Position numbers and translations under genes: made by a program
Part shown: positions 36,885 through 46,880 of the stretch, piece after piece
How positions within the stretch are numbered: position 1 is the first letter of the stretch
How the letters are laid out: each line of letters begins with the position of its first letter
Source of the DNA: Desulfobacterales bacterium
GTDB taxonomy: Bacteria > Desulfobacterota > Desulfobacteria > Desulfobacterales > JADGBH01
Assembly (NCBI GenBank): GCA_015231595.1
Contig: JADGBH010000023.1
Location: 1-58,459, forward strand
Direction of reading: 5' to 3'
DNA length: 58,459 nt
Notes under the pieces: generated by a model
Database searches by the model: none
Seen by the model: only the letters and a program-made list of their open reading frames with translations
What the model was told of the DNA's origin: nothing

Positions 36885-38789
36885 TTATTTTTTAGTAATT
36901 AAGGATATAATTATTTGTATTTGATTTTTTAGAGCTTCCTTTTCATCTGAGTTTATTCCTTCTGGATCAAAACGATATTTATAGTGCAATAAAAGAGCTG
37001 ATTTAATATTGTTTAACGGAATAGATAACGGAAGTATATTGGATATCCTTTCTATCCATGCACCTGTTGTTTCCCATGGATAACGGAAATATCCTTTTTC
37101 AGTTAATATTGTTTCGATTAAATAAAACTCAGAATTTTTACCAGGAAATGGCTTTGATATAATTTCTTTATCTTTATATGATTTAACCCGCTTGACTGCT
37201 TGTTTTTTAGAATACAATCTCCATGTCATAACGCATAAAAGCAGTATAATAAGTCCCCATAAATATTTTGTAATGTGCTCTTTGCTATTTTTTAATCGCC
37301 ATTCGTATAATTTGAATATTAATTGAGACCAAAGATCAAAAACAGACTCCAAAGTTGAAGCGGTTTCCTCTTCGATTTCAGATCTGGAAGGAGGCGTTGA
37401 ATCAAAATTGCACCATGTTCCATTAATAAAAGCAAGCGTCCATGCGTGAGCATGTCTGCCTCTAATTGCGATCCATTCGTCTATTCTATTTTTTTGATCA
37501 ACTACATATCCTGTTGCATAACGAGCTGGAATATTTGCTGAACGAAGGAGAAGAACAGATGCTGTGGCAAAATATTCACAATGCCCTGATTTCGTTCTTG
37601 TTAAAAAGTCTTCAAGAGGTGAAACACCTTGTTTTTTGCTGTTTTGTATCAAGGAATATTCGAATTTATTATTAAAAAAATTTTTAACTGTTTCTAAAAT
37701 TTCTGTTGGAGATTTTGATTTTAGGTCAAGCATTTTATTAATTTCATTTATAGCCGATTCATCTGATGCAGGAATAAATAAATCTTGTTTAGTGGGGGAT
37801 GAGTCAAAAAGTTCTTTACCTCCAAAAACAGCATCATATATTAATAAGCCAGTATCATCTTCAACTAAAACAGTTCCATACTGATTTCGTTTCATTGTTA
37901 AAACAGGTAGTTGGTCAATCTGGATAGTATCAATCGGAATTTTTAGTAAACCTTTCCCTTTTTTAAGGTATGCGGCAATTGTAATCATTTGTTTATTAGT
38001 TAGTTCTTGTATATGATGTTTAATTTTCCATGATGTTAAGTTTTCTTCTGATTTTATTGATTCGAAATTTGACTGATATGCAAACCACCATTTTGAAGAA
38101 TATATATTATAACACGATTCCCTTAGTAAAAAAGAATCTGGAAGTTTATTATTAGATTTTACACGAAAAATAATATGGGAAGATGGATCAATAGTGCCGA
38201 TATCTCCTATAGCTGTGCGATTACGATAAGGATCAAAATCATCAATAAAAAATTCTGCAAACCAATCGGTTGTATAACTTTGCAGTTTGTTTAATCCTAT
38301 ATGACCAACATATCCTATAAGTCCAGCAAGAATAATTATAGTTAGCCATAATTTAATTGAAAACTTTTTTGAGCGAAATGACCATAATGCCCATGTAATA
38401 ATTATAAACTGTCCAGCATAAAACCATATATTTCTAATATTTGCTGCACTTGCAGATATTATACAAAAAGCAAGATAAGGATATGCAAGGTTAATATCTG
38501 GAAGCTTCCTGTCACTGGCTAAGGTATTTTTTTTTCTTAATAACAGGAAAAAGGATCTAATATTAATTTTTCCAGTTGTGCTGTATGCCTGAAAGACCAT
38601 AAGGGGAAACAGTGGAACAGGCATCCATAAGACAATTTTATACAAGGCTTGGGATAGATTGACTGAAATAAAATAACCAGAGAGCCCTATTAGCATCATA
38701 GCGCATATATCAATGATTTTATAAAGATATGATTGGGGAAAATCCCATCTTACTTTAATTAAACGGGATCCTTCGAGAATAATGGCCAT
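36885..38789 (-). CDS. TgpA-like transmembrane transglutaminase
   Basis: 634 residues from ATG 38789. An N-terminal block of about five membrane helices (DUF3488) precedes a periplasmic transglutaminase core: Cys in SGHCEYFATA, His in GRHAHAW, Asp in FDSTPP. A further membrane helix (IILLLCVMTW) and a cytoplasmic DUF4129-like tail follow. It forms the moxR-DUF58-tgpA operon, thought to assemble or modify envelope proteins. The frame stays open 28 codons upstream of this ATG and encodes a typical first membrane helix (LPFLLGASILFWGFYSGLLY), but without ATG, GTG or TTG. The true start is probably a rare codon such as ATT near 38873, overlapping the DUF58 stop. Confidence 0.85.
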   Translation of the reverse strand: MAIILEGSRLIKVRWDFPQSYLYKIIDICAMMLIGLSGYFISVNLSQALYKIVLWMPVPLFPLMVFQAYSTTGKINIRSFFLLLRKKNTLASDRKLPDINLAYPYLAFCIISASAANIRNIWFYAGQFIIITWALWSFRSKKFSIKLWLTIIILAGLIGYVGHIGLNKLQSYTTDWFAEFFIDDFDPYRNRTAIGDIGTIDPSSHIIFRVKSNNKLPDSFLLRESCYNIYSSKWWFAYQSNFESIKSEENLTSWKIKHHIQELTNKQMITIAAYLKKGKGLLKIPIDTIQIDQLPVLTMKRNQYGTVLVEDDTGLLIYDAVFGGKELFDSSPTKQDLFIPASDESAINEINKMLDLKSKSPTEILETVKNFFNNKFEYSLIQNSKKQGVSPLEDFLTRTKSGHCEYFATASVLLLRSANIPARYATGYVVDQKNRIDEWIAIRGRHAHAWTLAFINGTWCNFDSTPPSRSEIEEETASTLESVFDLWSQLIFKLYEWRLKNSKEHITKYLWGLIILLLCVMTWRLYSKKQAVKRVKSYKDKEIISKPFPGKNSEFYLIETILTEKGYFRYPWETTGAWIERISNILPLSIPLNNIKSALLLHYKYRFDPEGINSDEKEALKNQIQIIISLITKK

Positions 38790-38866
38790 GATTATTGAAA
38801 AATATAATAATCCGGAATAAAATCCCCAGAATAAAATCGATGCTCCTAATAAAAATGGTAATGTAT

Positions 38867-40219
38867 CTATAATTTTGCTAATCCTTCCTTAATGTTATTT
38901 GGATTGATAATATGAAATTTTTCAGTACTATCGGCCATAGGGCCTAAATCAAGAGCATGAGTTAAATTATTTTCCATAATTACTATAACAAATACAGGCA
39001 AGCCCATTTTTTTTAAATGACTGATAAAATTCTGCCGTTCTTTATCCCACATAAGTAAGATAATAATGCAGCCGCTTAATACGGATGAATGTTCAAAAAC
39101 CGGCAGAGATAGTGTGCTAAAAGGTTTGTCTTGGCATATTTTAACTGAAGCTAATACTTCCATCATTTTGTCAGTATTGGATGTGTTTCTGCCTGATGAA
39201 AAGCAATAAGCTTTTGCGCCTACGAACATAAGGTCTATAAGAGATTCCTGAGTTTGAATATTCCCTATAACAGAGGCAGCAACAGACACAGCCGCCTCAA
39301 ACACATTACTGTAAGCCACATTAAGAAATGTATCCAATATAAGAGCATGCCGCACAAAATATTCATCCATATATTCTTTAATGATGGGTTTCCCGGTTTT
39401 TGCCCAGCTTTTCCAATGTATTTGTCGCAATGGATCACCAGGTCGATAATCCCTTACAGATAAAAATTCATCTGAATTACCAATCGAAGATGCAAAAGCG
39501 ACTCCGCCCGGCTGATATTTTCTTGACCCAGGAAGATCAATGGGATTTATTTGATATTGCTTTGGAAGTATAAGCAAACTTTGGCGAACAGGCACATTTA
39601 TAAAGGATTTAAAAATCCCCAAAGGATCCGGATATAGAAAATTAACCCCAGTTATTTCCAATTCCCCTCTTTGCAAGGGCAATAAATTAGCTCGTAATTC
39701 TATTTTCCCATTTGGCGGAATATTTGGCAATGGAGTTTCTTTAACATGTGCCTTACGATTTTTTGAAATCAGCCACAGCCATCTAAAATATAATGTTCGT
39801 CTATCCCAGATATTTCTTTTTTCTTCGTCAGGTTCTGGGGTATTGACTAACTCATCAATAGTCGGTCTTGGATCAGTTAAATTTTCTATTAAGGACAGAT
39901 AATTCTGTTTTTTTAAAGTTGTATTTTGAATTTCAATGATATAAAAAAGTGTTTCTCCCACAGTTCCAAATTTTGGGAGTTTTCTTATTACAGTAAAATT
40001 CCCCTTGGCGAATAAGCTCCAGATCATAGAAATAGAAACAAGAGAAACAAGAAAAGCAAATATTTGGTATGCCAAAGCCTTCTCAGTATCAAGACCAATA
40101 ACTGCTGAAACGGCAATCCCAATTAAAATCAATCTGCCAACACCTGTAAATCTGCTTGAAATCAATGTATTTACAGTATAAAAAAATCTGTAGCTTTTAT
40201 ATAAGAAACGGTTTAACAT
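38867..40219 (-). CDS. DUF58 membrane protein of the MoxR operon
   Basis: 450 residues: two N-terminal transmembrane helices (about 27-66), a beta-rich region, and the DUF58 signature RDYRPGDPLRQIHWKSWAKT near residue 265, leading to a VWA-like C-terminal domain (HALILDTFLNVAY). In this common three-gene operon DUF58 links the MoxR ATPase to TgpA, probably as a substrate-holding chaperone. The stop (TAG 38867-38869) overlaps the likely tgpA start. Confidence 0.88.
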   Translation of the reverse strand: MLNRFLYKSYRFFYTVNTLISSRFTGVGRLILIGIAVSAVIGLDTEKALAYQIFAFLVSLVSISMIWSLFAKGNFTVIRKLPKFGTVGETLFYIIEIQNTTLKKQNYLSLIENLTDPRPTIDELVNTPEPDEEKRNIWDRRTLYFRWLWLISKNRKAHVKETPLPNIPPNGKIELRANLLPLQRGELEITGVNFLYPDPLGIFKSFINVPVRQSLLILPKQYQINPIDLPGSRKYQPGGVAFASSIGNSDEFLSVRDYRPGDPLRQIHWKSWAKTGKPIIKEYMDEYFVRHALILDTFLNVAYSNVFEAAVSVAASVIGNIQTQESLIDLMFVGAKAYCFSSGRNTSNTDKMMEVLASVKICQDKPFSTLSLPVFEHSSVLSGCIIILLMWDKERQNFISHLKKMGLPVFVIVIMENNLTHALDLGPMADSTEKFHIINPNNIKEGLAKL

Positions 40220-40279
40220 TTTTTTTCATCCCATTCTTAAACTTTCCCCATAAATGGTGAAGGTACTGTGAGGATTCTT

Positions 40280-41215
40280 TTAAGCTGGAACTGGTATTGT
40301 TTCAATGATTTCTTCAACAATTGCCTGAGCAGTTCTACCAGAAAAACGAGATTGAGGATCTATTGCTATACGATGAGCTATTACTGCTACAGCGTTTTCT
40401 TTTATATGGTCAGGGGTTACAAATTCCATACCGTCAAAAAGTGCGAGAGCTCTGGCTGTTTTCATAAGGGATAGAGATGCCCTTGGTCCAGCTCCCAATA
40501 AAACCCCTTTTGCGGTTCTGGTTGCCCTTACGATTTCAACAATATATTGTTTCAATTCATCGCTCATACGTATTTCATTAAGTTTTTGTTTTAATTCTAA
40601 GATATCTTCTTTTGTAACGCATGGTTTAATATCGTCAATAGGATGTTTGTTTCCCTGGTCTGAAAGTATAGCGACTTCATCTTCAATGGATACATACCCC
40701 AGACTGAATTGAAGGGAAAATCTATCCATTTGAGCTTCTGGAAGAGGGTAGGTGCCTCTGAATTCGATAGGGTTTTGAGTAGCAATAACAAAAAATAAGT
40801 TTTCAAGCAGGTGAATTTTCCCGTCAATACTAACTTGTCCTTCTCCCATAGCTTCAAGAAGAGCTGATTGTGTTCGTGGTGATGCTCGGTTTATCTCATC
40901 CGCCAGTAATATGTTTGTAAATACAGGCCCTTTGTGAAGATTAAAGGCTTTTTCTTTTTGATCGTAGATTGAAACTCCAAGAATATCAGATGGTAAAAGG
41001 TCTGGTGTAAATTGAATACGCTTAAACTGAGTATCAATTGAAAGTGCCAGAGTTTTAGCCAATGTAGTTTTACCTGTGCCTGGAAAATCTTCGAGCAAAA
41101 TATGTCCTCCGGTAATAAAGCCCGAAAGTAATTTTCTGATACTATTTGATTGCCCCCTCATAACTGTTTCAATATTATTAAAAAGCTTTTCATACACTTG
41201 CCGATATGTGTTCAT
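40280..41215 (-). CDS. MoxR-family AAA+ ATPase
   Basis: 311 residues with AAA_3 features: Walker A FPGTGKTTLAKTLA (about 41-54), Walker B LLADEINRASPRTQSALLEAM-type motif given in part as ADEINRASP, sensor IATQNPIEFRGTYPLPEAQ, and a lid domain. MoxR ATPases act as chaperones for complex maturation; here the clients are likely the downstream DUF58 and TgpA proteins. It is first in the operon. Its first ~14 codons and leader are duplicated at 41384-41449, beyond a palindromic insert. Confidence 0.92.
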   Translation of the reverse strand: MNTYRQVYEKLFNNIETVMRGQSNSIRKLLSGFITGGHILLEDFPGTGKTTLAKTLALSIDTQFKRIQFTPDLLPSDILGVSIYDQKEKAFNLHKGPVFTNILLADEINRASPRTQSALLEAMGEGQVSIDGKIHLLENLFFVIATQNPIEFRGTYPLPEAQMDRFSLQFSLGYVSIEDEVAILSDQGNKHPIDDIKPCVTKEDILELKQKLNEIRMSDELKQYIVEIVRATRTAKGVLLGAGPRASLSLMKTARALALFDGMEFVTPDHIKENAVAVIAHRIAIDPQSRFSGRTAQAIVEEIIETIPVPA

Positions 41216-41449
41216 TTTTTGAGTCCTTTTGAATTATTACAATTTATCTGAGTATTATTTATATAATTCGGGTGTGTCCCACCTTTTACACAAAGCTCTG
41301 TAGGGGCGACCGGCTGGTCGCCCAAATGATATTGTTCAGCAATTTCCAAAGGGCGACCAGCCGGTCGCCCCTACAATATCTAAATTATTAAAAAGCTTTT
41401 CATAAACTTGCCGATATGTGTTCATTTAGAGTCCTTTTAAACTATTTCA
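41174..41449. repeat. Duplicated moxR 5' end flanking a palindromic insert
   Basis: Bases 41174-41240 (start codon, first ~14 codons and leader of moxR) recur, diverged, at 41384-41449, 210 bases away, sharing AAAAAGCTTTTCATA and CTTGCCGATATGTGTTCATT. Between them is the family-B palindrome at 41300-41374. The second copy has no downstream coding sequence. The rest of the 504-base gap to the TonB receptor gene (41450-41719) is AT-rich with no gene seen. Confidence 0.75.
41300..41374. repeat. Palindromic repeat family B, complete copy
   Basis: A 24-bp arm (GTAGGGGCGACC... at 41300-41323) and its exact reverse complement (41351-41374) are separated by 27 AT-rich bases. Its layout is the same as the copy at 56958-57032. 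It is non-coding and GC-rich against an AT-rich background. Confidence 0.8.
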
Positions 41450-41719
41450 AAATTACAGTTATATGTCAATTCGAATTTCTATTATTTATATAATTCACTT
41501 TTATTTTGTAAAATATAAAAAAGCTTGCAAATATAGTACAAAAAAATTATTTGAATTAAATTAAATGTAAAAATAAAGTTCAAATAGGTCTATGGAAAAA
41601 GTTTTATATAGAAATATCCAAAAGATTTGGCAAAGTTTTTGAGGCCGCTTCAAATCAGTAAAAAACGGGTAATTATACCATAACTTAAAATATTATTTTT
41701 TAGAAATTGGGAAAAGCTA

Positions 41720-43969
41720 ATGATGAAAAAATTATTATACAGTTTAATTGCATTACTTATTTTTAGCAGTGTGTATGCTTCAGATGTGGAAAAAGCAGAC
41801 TGTGAAGTTTCAGGCGCAATTTATGAGAAGGGTACAAAAAAGCCAATAAAAAATGCAGTATTCTTCGTAAAGGAAGCAAGTTTACAAATTGAAACCGATG
41901 ATAAAGGTGAATTTAAATTTAATGCTAAACCCGGAGAATATACAATCATTATTCCGATTATAGGTTATGAAAAGTTTGAAACCCAAATAAAGATAATTGA
42001 GAATGAAAAGCTTGTTCTTACTTTTAGAATAGAGCCTAAGATAATAAATCCTTATGAAATAGTCGTGCGAAGTAAAAAGCCTCAAAGTGAAGTTTCAGCT
42101 CAAAGAATAAGTATTCAAGAGGCCTATACAATTCCTGGCTCAAATAGAGATGTAATAAAAGCTATTTCAAACATGCCAGGAATAAATTCAATAAGCGTGT
42201 TTAACGGTTATGGAAGTGGGCTTGTTATACGAGGGTCATCTCCTGAAGATAGTGTTTATCATGTAAATGACCAATGGATTCCTATGCTTTATCATTTTGG
42301 AGGATTTGAAAGCGTTTTTGAGCCTGAATTAATTGAATCACTTGAATATTATGCTGGAGGTTTTAGTCCTGAATTTTATGAAGCTATGGGGGGCGTTGTT
42401 AAAGTTAATTTCAGGGATCCTCGAACTGATAGGATAGGGGGATATGTTAATTTAAGCCTGCTTTCTTCGTCAATTATGTTAGAAGGACCTATAAATGATT
42501 CAGATAGCTTCGCAATAAGTGTAAAAAGAGGTTTTTTAGATGTATATACAAGAATGCTGGCATCGGAATTTGAAGATGAATTATCTTTTACAACTTATCC
42601 TGTATATTATGACACTAATTTTTTATATACAAAAAAACTTTCTAATCTCAATAAATTAAGGCTTATTGGAGTTTGTTCGTCTGATTCTATGGAAATGGTT
42701 CTTGAAGATGAAGCAGAATCTCCAAGATTTTCTAATAAATTATCAACAGATTTAAGCTTTGCAAATTTTATATTTGAATGGGAATATAAAAAAGGTGATT
42801 TAAAATCCATTTTTTCTCCGATGCTTTCTTATGAAAAAACTTCGTTTGATTTTGGACCAAGGGCTTATTTTATATTTAGACAGGATATATTAAGCTTAAG
42901 CGAGAAATTAGAATTCAGTGCAGGCGAAAAACATTTGATTAAAACTGGAGGAAGGTTTGTAACAGGGATTGTAAAAATTGAGTCTTCATTTTTTGCTCCG
43001 CCAAAAGAGGGCGAAGTAACTCATAACCCATATGAAGAAGAAATTAATGATGATCAAAAAATTCATTTTTATTTTCCGGCTTTTTATTTGATGGATCAGA
43101 TGGCTTATGGAGATTTTATAGTTACTCCTGGTGTAGCGGCTTTATACGATACGCATAATGAACATTTCTATGTGGATCCAAGATTTTCGATTAAATATAT
43201 GATAAGAAAAGATTTAGCGCTTAAATACGGAATGGGTTTATTTTCAAAAATGCCTGAAGAAGATGAATCCCATGAGCCTTGGGGAACTGAAGGACTTAAG
43301 CCTGAACGTTCTTATCATTACATAGGCGGTTTTGAAAAAAATATAACCGATGATATTTCTTTAGACGTTCAGGGATATTATAAAGATTTTAAAAATCTTG
43401 TATCAAGAACTGACGATGAAGATCCAACAGAATATGAAAATGCTGGTACAGGCTACGCTTATGGAGCTGAACTTCTTTTGCGCCATAAACTTACAGATAA
43501 ATTTTTCGGATGGATGTCATATTCATACTGTGTATCTAAAAGAAAAGACGGACCAAATGAAAAAGAACGCTTTTTTGACATGGACATACCCCATAATTTA
43601 ACTTTTGTATTAAGCTATAAATTTAATAAAGAATGGCAAGTTGGAGCAAGATTTAACTATTCGTCAGGCTTGCCTTATACCGATCTTTTAAGCACTGACA
43701 CAATTTATGATGTTGATAATGATTATTATCTGCCTATCTATAATGGAGACGTTAATAACAAAAGGCTTAAAGCAAGGCATCAGCTTGATATAAGAATAGA
43801 TAGGTATTGGCTCTTTGATAAATTTGTTTTAAGCACTTATCTCGACATTCAAAATGTTTACATGAATGACCCTGTTTTTAGAGTCACTTATAGTGATGAT
43901 TATACTGAAAAAGAAGATTTAAAAGGTCTTCCTGTAATGATATTTTTAGGTTTAAAAGCTGATTTTTAA
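41720..43969 (+). CDS. TonB-dependent outer-membrane receptor
   Basis: 749 residues: signal peptide (about 1-20, LLYSLIALLIFSSVYA), carboxypeptidase-regulatory-like domain (about 26-115, EKGTKKPIKNAVFFVKE), plug domain (about 120-235, GSNRDVIKAISNMPGINS and VIRGSSPEDSVYHVNDQW), then a beta barrel ending in a C-terminal Phe (LKADF). Such receptors import siderophores, cobalamin or glycans using TonB energy. No TonB or ligand genes adjoin, so the substrate is unknown. The CarboxypepD-reg domain resembles those of peptide or glycan receptors. The stop is followed at once by a sequence resembling the kinase-gene leader. Confidence 0.9.
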   Translation: MMKKLLYSLIALLIFSSVYASDVEKADCEVSGAIYEKGTKKPIKNAVFFVKEASLQIETDDKGEFKFNAKPGEYTIIIPIIGYEKFETQIKIIENEKLVLTFRIEPKIINPYEIVVRSKKPQSEVSAQRISIQEAYTIPGSNRDVIKAISNMPGINSISVFNGYGSGLVIRGSSPEDSVYHVNDQWIPMLYHFGGFESVFEPELIESLEYYAGGFSPEFYEAMGGVVKVNFRDPRTDRIGGYVNLSLLSSSIMLEGPINDSDSFAISVKRGFLDVYTRMLASEFEDELSFTTYPVYYDTNFLYTKKLSNLNKLRLIGVCSSDSMEMVLEDEAESPRFSNKLSTDLSFANFIFEWEYKKGDLKSIFSPMLSYEKTSFDFGPRAYFIFRQDILSLSEKLEFSAGEKHLIKTGGRFVTGIVKIESSFFAPPKEGEVTHNPYEEEINDDQKIHFYFPAFYLMDQMAYGDFIVTPGVAALYDTHNEHFYVDPRFSIKYMIRKDLALKYGMGLFSKMPEEDESHEPWGTEGLKPERSYHYIGGFEKNITDDISLDVQGYYKDFKNLVSRTDDEDPTEYENAGTGYAYGAELLLRHKLTDKFFGWMSYSYCVSKRKDGPNEKERFFDMDIPHNLTFVLSYKFNKEWQVGARFNYSSGLPYTDLLSTDTIYDVDNDYYLPIYNGDVNNKRLKARHQLDIRIDRYWLFDKFVLSTYLDIQNVYMNDPVFRVTYSDDYTEKEDLKGLPVMIFLGLKADF

Positions 43970-44021
43970 AAGGTGATAAAACTTACACCTTTAAAAGAAC
44001 GGGTATGTCCCTTTAGAAAAG

Positions 44022-44510
44022 CAGGGCTGTTAAGTTCTCATAAAATGGTGTAATTTCTTCATAATCACCCCTCCCCTTGCGGGAGGGGTCGCCAGGGGTC
44101 GCCAGCGAAGCTGGCGGGGGTGGGGTGAAATGAGTCTATTAATTTAAATTAAAATTTTGATTGTTATGGTTCACCCTAACCCTCTCCCGTCAAGGGCAAT
44201 GTTGTTGACTTAAGGAAATTGTAATATGCATCAAGCTAAGCTCCGTTAGGAGCGACCTGTTTGTAGCAATTTTAGTAAACCCCAAATTTTAGCTCCGTAG
44301 GAGTGTCCTGTTTAATTAACAGGTCGCTCCTACGGAGCTAAAATTTAGATTATCGCAATTACTACAAACAGGCCGTCCCTACGGGACTTTTATGTTAAGT
44401 CAACAGCATTGCCCGTCAAGGGAGCGTCAAGGGAGAGGGGACAAGCTTCAAATTTTTTACAGTTTTGCATTAGCGCTTGTTTACTAATAGTTTAGAACTT
44501 AACAGCCCTG
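44022..44510. repeat. Nested palindromic elements replacing the kinase 5' end
   Basis: The outer arms are CAGGGCTGTTAAGTTCT (44022-44038) and its reverse complement (44494-44510). Inside lie a GC-rich CCCCTCCC/GGGAGGGG hairpin (about 44064-44088), arms around GGGCAATGTTGTTGACTTAA and its complement (about 44195-44214 and 44394-44413), and arms containing GACCTGTTTGTAG (about 44252-44264 and 44362-44374). Innermost is a long hairpin with AGCTCCGTAGGAG arms (44284-44346). It looks like successive insertions. The gap 43970-44529 holds no gene. Confidence 0.7.
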
Positions 44511-44529
44511 CCTTTAATTTTTGCTGAAG

Positions 44530-46880
44530 AGGAAATTTCACAAAGCAACCAAATAGGTGATATTCAAGAAAACTTTAGATTAATTGAAAAGCTAAATCAT
44601 CCAAACATAGCTTCAGTAAAATCACTTGGGCATGATAACAAATGTGGCTATTTTATTGTTATGGAATTTGTTGATGGCATAAGTCTTAAAAAATATCGTC
44701 AAGCGCAAACAAATAGAGTTCTTCCATTAGATGAAGCTGAGCGTGTAATAAAGCAAGTTGCTTGCGGCATAGATTATGCCTATTCAGAAGGAGTTATTCA
44801 CAGAGATTTAAAGCCCGAAAACATAATTGTAACTCCAGACAGTAAAGTTAAAATCATTGATTTTGGCATAGCTATGGAAATTAAAAGCACTTATACAAGG
44901 CTTACAAGCGTTCGTTTAGACTTAAGCGGAACCTGGCCTTATATGTCCCCTGAACAATGGGAAGGTGAAAGGCAGGATAAAAAAACAGATATTTATTCTT
45001 TAGGTGTAGTTTTTTACGAAATGGTAAAAGGATATTGTCCTTTTGAAAATCCTGACCCTATAATTTTAGGAAATATAGTTAAAACTAAGCAGCCTAATCA
45101 ATCTTGATGATTTTTCAAAAAGCAAGAAACGCGCCCTTCAAAAAATTCTTGAGAAAAATAAAAACAAGCGATTTGATTCTGCTATGGATTTTTATGAGGC
45201 TTTAGTTCGAGATGAAAAGAAAAAAAACCTTGCTGCAAAAATTATAGCGAGCGTTGTTTTTATTTTGATTGCCGCTGTAATGGTAGGAATTTATATAAAT
45301 GGGCAAAGCAGCAGGAAGGCTAAAAATATTGTTTCTGCATGTGATGAAATTGCAAATCAATTAGTTGAGTCCTATTCTGGCAAAGATAAAATAAAAATAG
45401 CGGTTCTTCATTTTAAAGGAGAGTCAGGAGGGAAGCCTTTAGCTGAATTTTTTCAAACAAAGCTAAAGAGGCAGATGTTTTTGTTGATGGTCAATTAAAA
45501 GGTAAAACCAATGTTACATTAGAAGAACTTCCAAAAGGAAAGAGAAAGATTTTAATTTCAAAGGAAGGTTATGAGAATTGGCAAGGAGAAATAGAGATAG
45601 AATCAGGTAAAACCGCAGAAATAAAGCATTCTTTTAGCAGTCTATATGCGGATGTTGATGTTAAAAGCAGTGTAAAAGGTGCAGATATCTATGTAGATGG
45701 CTCAAAAAAAGGTGAAACCCCAATTACACTTTCTGTAAAAAAAGGAAATGTAACCATTGATTTAAAAAAAGAATGTTACAAGTCCATGAGTAAAAATATT
45801 AATGTTGAAAAATCTCAGTCTGTTTATTTTGACCTTGTTTATGAATGCGGCAATGTAAAAGTAAAAAGCCGTCCTTCAGCAGCAAAATGGTATTTGAATA
45901 ATGAGGAAGTAGGAACAACTTCCGGAGAAAAAACAGCCCTTAAAGAAGGCCAATATGATGTAAAGGTTGTAAAAGATGGATATATTGATTGGACAGGAAA
46001 AGTTACGGTTAAGGCTGGTGGTGTTGAATCTATAGAAGCTGTACTAAAAGAAGTGGACAAAATTAAGGGTGAATGGAAAGAGCCAATAACAGGAATAGAA
46101 TTTGTTCTAATTCCAGCAGGTGCATTTAATATGGGAAGTCCTGATACTGAAAAAGTCAGATATGATAATGAAGGACCTGTTCATAAAGTTACTTTAGATG
46201 CTTTTTATATGGCAAAGTATGAGGTTACAAATTCCCAGTATGTGAAGTTTTTAAATGATGTTGGAAAAAGAGGTCCAAGCGGCCAGCAGTGGTTTGAAAC
46301 AGAGCAGGAAGATTCAACATCAAAAATTTCAGGAACAGCAGGAAATTTTAATGTAAAAGCAGGTTATGAAAAATATCCTGTTGTAAATGTGTCATACTAC
46401 GGAGCTGAGGCTTTTGTAAAATGGCTGGCTGGAAAAACAGGCAAGAATATAAGCTTGCCAACAGAAGCAGAATGGGAGTATGCTTGCAGAGCAAGCTCAA
46501 GCACACCTTTTTATTTTGGAAATTGTTTGTCAACAAATCAGGCTAATTATGATGGCAATTATCCCTATGAAGGCTGTGATAAGGGCAAGTATATTCAAGC
46601 ACCAGTAAAAGTTGGCAGTTATGCTAAAAATGATTTTGGATTGTATGATATGCATGGAAATGTGTGGGAATGGTGCTTGGATTTTTATGACTCTAATTAT
46701 TATAAGAACAGTCCTGAAAAAAATCCTATGGGACCGAGTTCTGGCTCGTCTCGTGTTTTGCGCGGGGGCAGTTGGTTCAACTTCGCCTAGGGCTGCCGTT
46801 CGGCTAGTCGCGACGACAACTCGCCTTCCGAACTGGGCAACAACGTTGGCTTGCGGCCTTGCATTCGCTTAGGTCAGTAG
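44530..46880 (+). pseudogene. Broken receptor kinase-PEGA-FGE gene (DGR target, copy 1)
   Basis: This is nearly the same as the copy at 53116-56005 but with four lesions. The first ~158 coding bases, including the P-loop and catalytic Lys, are replaced by the nested repeats. A 4-base insertion near 45100 shifts frame. About 394 bases (equivalent to 54195-54588) are deleted at 45474, with CT at both edges. TAG at 46788-46790 stops the FGE domain inside the variable region. Between these, HRDLKPEN, DFGIAM and the TM segment survive. The join between the second PEGA domain and the next part is in frame here (KKECYKSMSKN), showing that kinase and FGE parts were once one protein. The FGE part (45786-46790) may still be translated. 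Confidence 0.88.
46776..46844 (+). other. DGR variable region VR1 (core)
   Basis: These 23 codons at the end of the FGE domain, between GGSW and VGLRPCIRLGQ, differ from VR2 at 18 positions in 12 codons. At 16 of these one copy has A; the other two are G/T. Examples are codon 1 TTC versus AAC, codon 13 GAC versus TCC and codon 21 GGC versus TAC. Flanks are identical. This is the adenine-specific pattern of DGR mutagenic homing. Codon 5 is TAG, a stop. Confidence 0.88.

Noticed and set aside
44063..44090. GC-rich hairpins (CCCCTCCC/GGGAGGGG) as ordinary rho-independent terminators
   Set aside because: They recur at three unrelated sites, including before an RT remnant, and lack a T-run. A mobile palindrome explains them better.
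46612..46872. An 86-codon alternative frame across VR1, also present at 55737-55997
   Set aside because: It is a shadow of the FGE gene. It stays open in both copies because the copies are near-identical, and it has no ribosome site or family resemblance.
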